Below, one piece after another: positions 1 to 5,643 of a DNA stretch of 6,604 nt. The stretch lies in contig JAILRX010000262.1 of assembly GCA_024697985.1 (NCBI GenBank), positions 1-6,604 on the forward strand, read 5' to 3'. How positions within the stretch are numbered: the stretch's first letter is position 1; each line of letters opens with the position of its first letter. The notes below the pieces were generated by a model, which was given only the letters and a program-made list of their open reading frames with translations, was not told where the DNA came from and made no database searches. Source of the DNA: Treponemataceae bacterium. GTDB taxonomy: Bacteria; Spirochaetota; Spirochaetia; Treponematales; Treponemataceae. The position numbers and the translations under genes were made by a program.

Positions 1-30
1 CGCAAAAATGAAATTTACGTTAACTTTTAA

Positions 31-1791
31 TTAAATTCCGTTGTAGTGTGTTGCAGTTTTTTCAAGGACGTAAGCTTTGAAATCCTCAAGTTTCATTGTC
101 TGCTGCTGGATGCCGCTAGACTGTCTGAATCGGATTGTTACGGTTCCTTCTTCCTGCTCTTTTGCTCCAACAACCAAAATGTAAGGAGTCTTGTGTTCGC
201 TTGTAATCATCTTGATTTTTGACTTCATGTTGTCTTCATCAGTGTATGAATTTACGCGGATTCCTGCATCATAAAGAGTCTGAGCAACCTTATCAGCATA
301 GTCGTTGAAATCAAGACCAACCGGTACGACTGCAACCTGTTCAAAGTGAAGCCAGGTTGGCATTGCTCCGGCATAGTTTTCAATCAAGATACCCATGAAT
401 CGTTCGAGAGAACCGAGAACAGCTCGGTGGAGCATTACAGGATGATGTTTCTGATTGTCCTTTCCGATGTACTGAGCATCAAGTCGTTCTGCACTTGGAA
501 GCTGATAATCAAGCTGGATTGTTCCGCACTGCCACTGTCTTCCCAAAGCATCAATCAAGGTGAACTCAAGTTTAGGTCCGTAGAAAGCGCCCTCACCTTC
601 CTGAATTTCGTAATCCATTCCGGCTGATTTACATGCAGCACCCAAAGAAGCTTCAGCTCTCTGCCATGTTGCTTCATCACCAACGTGATCTTCTGGCATT
701 GTCGAAAGCTTTACGAGAAGGTTCTGGTCGAATCCAAAATCCTTGTAAACATCGAGCAAAAGTCGGCAGAATTTAGCAACTTCGCTTTCAATCTGTTCTT
801 CCGTACAGATGATGTGCGCATCGTCCTGAACGAATCCTCGTACACGCATGATTCCGTGCAAGGTTCCGCTTGGTTCGTTTCGTACACAATGTCCGAATTC
901 AGCAAGACGCAAAGGAAGGTCTTTGTATGAGCGGGTTCGGCTCTTGAAAATTTCGAGCGCACCTGGACAGTTCATCGGTTTTACAGCAAAGTCCCTGTTT
1001 TCACTCTGGGTCGTAAACATATTTTTTTGATAATGTCCCCAGTGACCGCTTCGTTCCCACAGAGATTTAGGCATGATTGCCGGTGTATTAACTTCAAGAT
1101 ATCCGTCTTTTGTTACCTTTTCTCGGATATAGTCCTGCAATGTGATGTACATGTTCCATCCGTTTGGATGCCAGAAAATCTGACCTGGATCTTCAGGATC
1201 GAGATGGAAAAGATCAAGCTGAACACCAAGTTTTCTGTGGTCGCGTTTTTCAGCTTCTGCAAGCATTGCAAGGTAATCTTTCAAATCATTTGGTTTTTCA
1301 AAACAAACAGCATAAATTCGAGTAAGCATAGGTCTATTTGAATCACCGCGCCAATAAGCACCTGCCATTTTAGTCAGTTTGAAGGCCTGAGCATTGATTT
1401 CCTTTGTTGAAGCGACGTGAGGACCACGGCATAAATCAGTAAATCCATCCTGAGTGTATGTAGAAATAACTGCATCAGCAGGTAAATCGTTGATAAGTTC
1501 AACTTTGTAAGGTTCGTCTGCAAAAAGTTTCAAAGCTTCATCCTTGCTGACTTCCTTTCGAACAAATTCTGCATTTGAAGCAAGAATTTTTCTCATTTCT
1601 TTTTCGATTGCTGCAAAATCATCTTCGGTTGGCTTGTGGTCGGCTGGAAAATCGAAATCGTAGTAAAAACCATTGTCTATTGAAGGTCCGATTGCAATCT
1701 TTGTTCCAGGGAAAAGTCTTAAAACGGCTTCTGCCATTACATGTGCGCAACTGTGGCGGATTAAAGATAACTTTTCATTTGATTGATTCAT
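31..1791 (-). CDS. thrS: Threonyl-tRNA synthetase (ThrRS), form without TGS domain
   Basis: This class II aminoacyl-tRNA synthetase charges tRNA-Thr with threonine in the cytoplasm and edits mis-charged Ser-tRNA-Thr. The 586-residue product begins almost directly with the editing domain: HSCAH gives the HxxxH pair (H13, H17), and DLCRGPHV gives C121 and H125. The second additional domain follows to about residue 165. The catalytic core covers about 190-480, with motif 2 around R304-E306 (RNEPSG) and motif 3 around HRAVLGSLER (R464). The expected zinc ligands C275, H326 and H455 are all present. The C-terminal anticodon-binding domain is at about 482-580. I chose the ATG at 1791 because GAGG (1800-1803) lies 8 bases upstream and a good promoter lies at 1835-1863. 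The 54-codon in-frame extension to 1953 crosses that promoter and shows no TGS similarity. The protein is about 55 residues shorter than E. coli ThrRS, all from the missing N-terminal TGS domain. The enzyme otherwise looks fully functional. Confidence 0.97.
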   Translation of the reverse strand: MNQSNEKLSLIRHSCAHVMAEAVLRLFPGTKIAIGPSIDNGFYYDFDFPADHKPTEDDFAAIEKEMRKILASNAEFVRKEVSKDEALKLFADEPYKVELINDLPADAVISTYTQDGFTDLCRGPHVASTKEINAQAFKLTKMAGAYWRGDSNRPMLTRIYAVCFEKPNDLKDYLAMLAEAEKRDHRKLGVQLDLFHLDPEDPGQIFWHPNGWNMYITLQDYIREKVTKDGYLEVNTPAIMPKSLWERSGHWGHYQKNMFTTQSENRDFAVKPMNCPGALEIFKSRTRSYKDLPLRLAEFGHCVRNEPSGTLHGIMRVRGFVQDDAHIICTEEQIESEVAKFCRLLLDVYKDFGFDQNLLVKLSTMPEDHVGDEATWQRAEASLGAACKSAGMDYEIQEGEGAFYGPKLEFTLIDALGRQWQCGTIQLDYQLPSAERLDAQYIGKDNQKHHPVMLHRAVLGSLERFMGILIENYAGAMPTWLHFEQVAVVPVGLDFNDYADKVAQTLYDAGIRVNSYTDEDNMKSKIKMITSEHKTPYILVVGAKEQEEGTVTIRFRQSSGIQQQTMKLEDFKAYVLEKTATHYNGI

Positions 1792-1799
1792 TTTTTTTG

Positions 1800-1803
1800 C
1801 CTC
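1800..1803 (-). promoter_or_regulatory. Ribosome binding site of thrS
   Basis: On the minus strand the bases just before the start read GAGGC followed by a run of A and then ATG. The GAGG core lies 8 bases from the start codon, which is good Shine-Dalgarno spacing. This site decides the start at 1791 over the in-frame ATG at 1953. Confidence 0.75.
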
Positions 1804-1834
1804 GAATTTTAGCTTTTTTAGTGTTTTCCAAAAC

Positions 1835-1863
1835 AGTATATCGAAAATCCTTGTAGATTTCAA
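1835..1863 (-). promoter_or_regulatory. sigma70-type promoter of thrS
   Basis: Read on the minus strand, TTGAAA (1858-1863) is followed by a spacer of exactly 17 bases (1841-1857) and TATACT (1835-1840), so both hexamers are close to consensus. Transcription would begin near 1828, giving a leader of about 37 bases containing the GAGG site. The -35 box sits in an 8-base tandem repeat (TTTCAACT then TTTCAACC on the plus strand, 1858-1873). The leader is too short for a T-box or the kind of tRNA-mimic operator known for E. coli thrS. Confidence 0.7.
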
Positions 1864-1879
1864 CTTTTCAACCGATAAT
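1851..1879 (+). promoter_or_regulatory. Putative promoter of the rightward genes, overlapping the thrS promoter
   Basis: On the plus strand, TTGTAG (1851-1856) is followed by a 17-base spacer and GATAAT (1874-1879). The -10 box matches 5 of 6 consensus bases and the -35 box only 3 of 6. The predicted transcription start falls at about 1885-1887, on the ATG at 1886, which would make the first gene leaderless. The element shares bases 1851-1863 with the thrS promoter on the other strand. A short inverted repeat, AAATC (1845-1849) and GATTT (1856-1860), also lies here but could be chance. Confidence 0.45.
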
Positions 1880-1885
1880 ACTAAT

Positions 1886-3310
1886 ATGGAAATAGATAAA
1901 AATTTCAACACAGAATTGTTCAATGCTTTTAGCAACAAGTTGTCGTGGTACACATCAACTCAGATTCCACAACTGCAGTCAAACTATGTAAACATGCATT
2001 CTTTGGTGGAAAATCTTCTCAAAACCTTAATAAACAAAGGTGCACTTGCAGCAGATCCGTACAAAAACGACAAAAAGATTTCTAAGGTCACGCCAATCGC
2101 CTGTGGAAGCTACATCGAAAGTGACCGGGCGCAGATAATCGGTGCGCGTCTTTCAGATTATGAAATGATGCTTGATTTTATCTGCAACTATTTTAACTTT
2201 TCCATTGCTACTCTTACGACAGAACAAATCAAGGCCCTTCTTCAGTTTAACGAAGGCTTCACCTGGTCATCAATTGGAACCACCTCGAAATCACAGAATA
2301 CGCGTGGACTCGCAGAAGCCCTCAATACGATTCGACGTGGATCCGACACGCTTGCAACAGATCTTGTAAACAACTCGCTCCAGACTGCTGACAAAACGAT
2401 GTCTCAGATTAATGCGGCCCTTACCGACCTTGCAACCTTCCAGCGCGAAGTTTATAAAATGAACATCAGGAAGGACGTCCTTGAGCATCCAAGTTTTTCT
2501 GAAAGTGACTACGATTCCAAAGATAAAATGGAAGCAAAAATCCGACAGGTTTATAAACAGACCGGAAATAAGGCTCCGTACGAAATTGAACTCGTAAAAG
2601 AAGTCATCGAAGAAACGATCGGTGAAAACAAAGAGGAAGCACGAAAAAAGCTCCTCGAAAAGTTCGAAGTCCAGACAAAAGCCAAAAAAGAAAAGAAAGT
2701 CAACAAAGTAAATCCACACGATATTCTCATGGAAACGCTGCTCGTGCTTTCTGCGGTTTCTGGACAGGCTTTGGTTGCTGAAGAAAAGCTTCAGTCAAAC
2801 AGCATTATTTTTGAAAGAAGCAAGCTTACCCGATTCCAGAAATTCGTACTTGAATTCAGACGCGCACTTGGATTAAAGGACAAACCGTCTTCTTACAAAA
2901 TTTCAATAACTGATCAGAGCACACAGATAAAAAGATCTGAAATCATCAATTTCCAGGAATTCATTACGAACCTTGACCGAAAGGCTAAAGCTTGCGCGGC
3001 CCTTGGAAAACCGGAATCTACACTGTACAAGAAAATTCTTTCAAAGAGTGATGAAGAAATCCTTGATTTTGTAATGAAGCAGATTAGCGAATTCAGCAAA
3101 ATCCTTCAGATTGTCGCTGGTCTCGATGAATTTTTCAAAACTCAGACTCCGCCTTCAAACCGTGCAAAAATCCAGGGTCTTTCGATGGAAATCACTGCAA
3201 TAAAAAATACCGTATACAAAACAAATCAGAAAAAATCTGACTACATTTCAATCGTAGAAGAAGAACGTCAGATGGCAAGGCTGGGCATTTCGGATGATGA
3301 AGTTTTCTAA
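1886..3310 (+). CDS. Conserved-looking protein of unknown function, 474 residues
   Basis: I do not recognise a named family. The product is hydrophilic and mainly helical in appearance, with no signal peptide or membrane segment, so it is probably cytoplasmic. Visible parts are: an N-terminal region (1-190) containing a tryptophan-bearing stretch (FTWSSIGTTSKSQNTRG, 125-141) and a Ser/Thr/Asn-rich helical segment (150-185); a charged, lysine-rich linker at about 246-277 (including KAKKEKKVNK); and a C-terminal helical half (278-474) with a basic patch near RSKLTRFQKF (311-320). The start at 1886 has no Shine-Dalgarno sequence, but a promoter-like -10 box ends only 6 bases upstream, which fits leaderless translation. 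The next methionine codon (1994) has no ribosome site either. The gene's last 17 bases overlap the start of the exported binding protein, implying coupled translation and perhaps a linked role. It may be a spirochaete-specific protein; that is inference. Confidence 0.88.
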   Translation: MEIDKNFNTELFNAFSNKLSWYTSTQIPQLQSNYVNMHSLVENLLKTLINKGALAADPYKNDKKISKVTPIACGSYIESDRAQIIGARLSDYEMMLDFICNYFNFSIATLTTEQIKALLQFNEGFTWSSIGTTSKSQNTRGLAEALNTIRRGSDTLATDLVNNSLQTADKTMSQINAALTDLATFQREVYKMNIRKDVLEHPSFSESDYDSKDKMEAKIRQVYKQTGNKAPYEIELVKEVIEETIGENKEEARKKLLEKFEVQTKAKKEKKVNKVNPHDILMETLLVLSAVSGQALVAEEKLQSNSIIFERSKLTRFQKFVLEFRRALGLKDKPSSYKISITDQSTQIKRSEIINFQEFITNLDRKAKACAALGKPESTLYKKILSKSDEEILDFVMKQISEFSKILQIVAGLDEFFKTQTPPSNRAKIQGLSMEITAIKNTVYKTNQKKSDYISIVEEERQMARLGISDDEVF

Positions 3311-4961
3311 AATCTTCTCTCGATTCAATCGTTTTTTAGCGGTTTGTTTTTTATTTGCATTCTCATCAATTTCTCTTTTTGCGCAGGAAGAACCAAAGTT
3401 CAAAAGAGAAAATCAGTCTGATGAACAAAGGGAACTTGTCATCCTGGTTTCAGAACGTTCATTAAATTTAAATCCGCACACTTCTTCTTTCAGCGTAGAA
3501 AGTCAGATTATGAATGCAAACTACGAGGGTCTTTTTACCTACAATCCAAAAACCCTCCAAAGTGAAAATGCAATCTGCGAAGGCTTTAAAATTTCCCGCG
3601 ATCAAAAAACGTGGACATTTTTTATCAGAAATACAGCTAAATTCAGCAATGGAGATAGAATCACTGCAAATGATGTAAAAAACTCATGGATGACGCTTTT
3701 GGCTACTGAAAACGCGCCATTCTCATCACTTCTGGATGTAATTTCTGGAGCAAAAGAATATCGCACGGGAACTGGCCCTGCCGAAAACGTTTCCATCAAT
3801 GCAAAGGATGAAAATACGCTTGTTGTAAGGCTCACTACTCCTGTCGAATATTTTCCAAACATTCTTTGCCACACAAGTTTTGCCGTCGTACACCCGAACC
3901 GCCTTGTTTCCTCAGGGCCATTCAAAATGTCTGAAAAAACAAAAGATGGAATCAGGTTCACAAAAAACGAGTATTACTGGGATGCAGAAAACGTACTTTT
4001 GCCTTCCATCAAATTTCTGATTTCATCAAACATCGATGAAAACACTTACCAATACAATAACGGTCAGATTGACTGGGCTATCGACGGAGTTGAAACTTCG
4101 AAAATCCTTTCGTTAAATGACCTTTCGCTTGCACCTCAGTTCGGCACCGAATACATGTTTTTCAGACCGGTTCATGAACCATGGAACAACGCAAAACTTC
4201 GAAACAGTCTTTTGACTGCAATCCCGTGGGACGAACTTCAAAAAGACTCAATCGTAAAGGCAACAAGTCTTTTAGTGCCGCTTCCAGGCTATCCTGATAT
4301 TTTTGGCGTAAGTGAATATGATTTTGACAGCGCCGTAGAACTTTTTAAGGAAGCAGGTTATGGCGATATTCTTGAATATGCTGTAACAGAAGAAGATTGG
4401 TCAACAGAATTGGCTTCCGAACAGCTTGCAAAACTTTCTGAAAGTCCGCTTGCACTGATGATTGCAATTCCTGCAACAGCTTATTCACTTCAGATTGCCG
4501 CTTTGTTAAGACAGTCCTGGGCAAAATTGGGTGTAAACCTTTATGTCCAGCAGATTCCTTCAGATAAATATTTTCAGAGCATAGGTTCAATTGATGCTGA
4601 TATTCTTACCTACAACTGGATTGGAGATTTTGCTGATCCGATGGCATTTCTCGAACTTTTCCGTTCAGATTCCGGACTGAACATTTCAGGTTGGAAAGAC
4701 GAAATCTATGATTCGCTTCTTTTGGAATCATCAAGCTGCAAAAGCGAGGACCGCTACGAAAAGCTTTCCGAAGCCGAACAGTATCTGTTGGACCAGGGAA
4801 TGGTCATTCCGATTTCGCACACGATTTCCCTGAATATCCTGGACAAGAACCTTGTTAAGGGCTGGTATGAAAATGCGATGAACATCCATCCGTTAAAATA
4901 TCTTTATATCGGTGAAAAACAAAAACTTCCTAATGTAGTTCTTTTACGTTATGGTAACTAG
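3294..4961 (+). CDS. Exported OppA-like (family 5) solute/peptide-binding protein
   Basis: This is a periplasmic substrate-binding protein of the SBP_bac_5 (OppA/DppA) type, which normally delivers peptides or similar solutes to an ABC importer. A signal peptide is clear: basic n-region (residues 1-13), hydrophobic stretch FLAVCFLFAFSSISLF (14-29), and likely cleavage after A30 (LFA before QEE). Family-like features include LNLNPHTSS (57-65), NANYEGLFTYNP (74-85), the SSGPFKM segment (206-212), YNNGQIDWAI (254-263), the helix FDSAVELFKEAGY (344-356), and the C-terminal block IAALLRQSWAKLGVNLYVQ (401-419) plus DADILTYNWIGDFADP (434-449). At 555 residues it has normal length. The start is ATG 3294 or ATG 3297; both overlap the upstream gene, and only a weak AAGG (3277-3280) precedes them, so translation is probably coupled. 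No permease or ATPase genes are visible, so the substrate cannot be assigned. It could also be an orphan receptor. Confidence 0.92.
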   Translation: MMKFSKIFSRFNRFLAVCFLFAFSSISLFAQEEPKFKRENQSDEQRELVILVSERSLNLNPHTSSFSVESQIMNANYEGLFTYNPKTLQSENAICEGFKISRDQKTWTFFIRNTAKFSNGDRITANDVKNSWMTLLATENAPFSSLLDVISGAKEYRTGTGPAENVSINAKDENTLVVRLTTPVEYFPNILCHTSFAVVHPNRLVSSGPFKMSEKTKDGIRFTKNEYYWDAENVLLPSIKFLISSNIDENTYQYNNGQIDWAIDGVETSKILSLNDLSLAPQFGTEYMFFRPVHEPWNNAKLRNSLLTAIPWDELQKDSIVKATSLLVPLPGYPDIFGVSEYDFDSAVELFKEAGYGDILEYAVTEEDWSTELASEQLAKLSESPLALMIAIPATAYSLQIAALLRQSWAKLGVNLYVQQIPSDKYFQSIGSIDADILTYNWIGDFADPMAFLELFRSDSGLNISGWKDEIYDSLLLESSSCKSEDRYEKLSEAEQYLLDQGMVIPISHTISLNILDKNLVKGWYENAMNIHPLKYLYIGEKQKLPNVVLLRYGN

Positions 4962-4976
4962 AAAATAATTTAAATT

Positions 4977-4982
4977 TATGAT
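4977..4982 (+). promoter_or_regulatory. Possible weak -10 element before carD
   Basis: The 34-base gap between the binding-protein gene and carD is nearly all A and T. It contains TATGAT (4977-4982; 5 of 6 consensus bases), but I see no acceptable -35 hexamer 16-18 bases upstream. The perfect palindrome AATTTAAATT (4967-4976) lies just before it. The predicted start would leave only about 7 bases of leader and exclude the weak ribosome site, so read-through from the upstream gene is at least as likely. There is no hairpin plus T-run here that would act as a terminator. Confidence 0.2.
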
Positions 4983-4995
4983 AGAGTGAAAAAGT

Positions 4996-5643
4996 ATGAG
5001 TGAGATTGAAACAGCTTACAAGTTGAACCAAAAAATCGTTTACCCAAGTCAGGGTGTTGGAACAATCGTTGAAATTAAGGAAAAAGTTTTCAGAGGCGAA
5101 CCTCATCTTTATTACATCATTTTCCTTGATGTTTCCGATATGACAGTTATGATTCCAGTTGATAAGGCTGATGAGCTTGGATTGCGAGCAATCGTTAATC
5201 CAGAAAAAGCACAGGCTGCAATTGACATGATGGGCGAAGATTACGAGCCTGTTACAACAGACTGGAAATTGCGATATCAGATGAACCTCGAATTATTGAA
5301 AAAAGGTGAAATCGAAGACATCGCTTCAATCGTTCGATGCCTCTATCACAGAAGCAAGGTAAAGGAACTTCCTATCCTCGAACGAAAGCTTTATGATTCA
5401 GCAAAAAAACTTCTTGAAGACGAAATAGCTTATTCTTTGGGAAAAACAGCCAAAGAAATCGAAGCTCTTATCCATGCAAAACTCGAACCAATCGGTATGT
5501 TGCATGCAAAACAGCAGAGCGTTTCTTCTGATGATGATTACGAAGATGATGAAGACGAAGAATTCATGGAAGAAGATAAGCCAGTTGAAGAAGAAGATGA
5601 CGATATTGATGACGATGAGGATATGAACGAAGACGATGAGTAA
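4996..5643 (+). CDS. carD: CarD-family RNA polymerase-binding transcription regulator with acidic tail
   Basis: CarD proteins bind the RNA polymerase beta subunit through an N-terminal Tudor-like domain and stabilise the open promoter complex by contacting DNA near the -10 upstream edge. Residues 8-65 match this domain (YKLNQKIVYPSQGVGTIVEI at 8-27, then FLDVSDMTVMIPVDKADELG). A helical domain follows at about 66-165. The segment TTDWKLRYQMNLELLKKGEI (87-106) aligns with the mycobacterial CarD region whose tryptophan wedges into the DNA minor groove, making W90 the likely equivalent. Residues 179-215 form a very acidic tail (28 of 37 are D or E), not present in the roughly 160-residue mycobacterial protein, and this accounts for most of the extra length. 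The start at 4996 has only a weak GAG (4984-4986) upstream. The gene ends in an 8-base overlap with ispD. Family confidence is high; the role of the tail is unknown. Confidence 0.95.
   Translation: MSEIETAYKLNQKIVYPSQGVGTIVEIKEKVFRGEPHLYYIIFLDVSDMTVMIPVDKADELGLRAIVNPEKAQAAIDMMGEDYEPVTTDWKLRYQMNLELLKKGEIEDIASIVRCLYHRSKVKELPILERKLYDSAKKLLEDEIAYSLGKTAKEIEALIHAKLEPIGMLHAKQQSVSSDDDYEDDEDEEFMEEDKPVEEEDDDIDDDEDMNEDDE
5530..5640 (+). repeat. Low-complexity GAT/GAA tract encoding the CarD acidic tail
   Basis: This stretch is built mostly of GAT, GAC, GAA and GAG codons and is strongly purine-biased on the plus strand, encoding D/E runs such as EEEDDDIDDDEDM (198-210). It is not an exact tandem repeat. 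Such codon repeats can change length by slippage, so tail length may vary among relatives. The tract runs directly into the start of the next gene. Confidence 0.6.

Noticed and set aside
1..30. Possible terminator after thrS
   Set aside because: The 30 bases visible contain no GC-rich hairpin followed by a T-run in the thrS direction; any terminator would lie outside the window.
1792..1885. T-box or other riboswitch upstream of thrS
   Set aside because: The predicted leader is only about 37 bases with no T-box sequence or stable stem, too short for these elements.
1792..1953. In-frame N-terminal extension of thrS up to an ATG at 1953
   Set aside because: It has no ribosome site, lacks any TGS similarity, covers the thrS promoter, and overlaps the coding region of the divergent gene.
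2291..2719. Minus-strand Phe-rich frame of 142 codons
   Set aside because: It is antisense to the lysine- and glutamate-rich part of the unknown gene, whose complement gives Phe/Leu codons. The plus frame is longer and fits the operon layout.
3336..3347. Lipobox-like LAVC around C18 of the binding protein
   Set aside because: Valine just before the cysteine is unfavourable and about 12 hydrophobic residues follow it, so a type I cleavage after A30 fits better.
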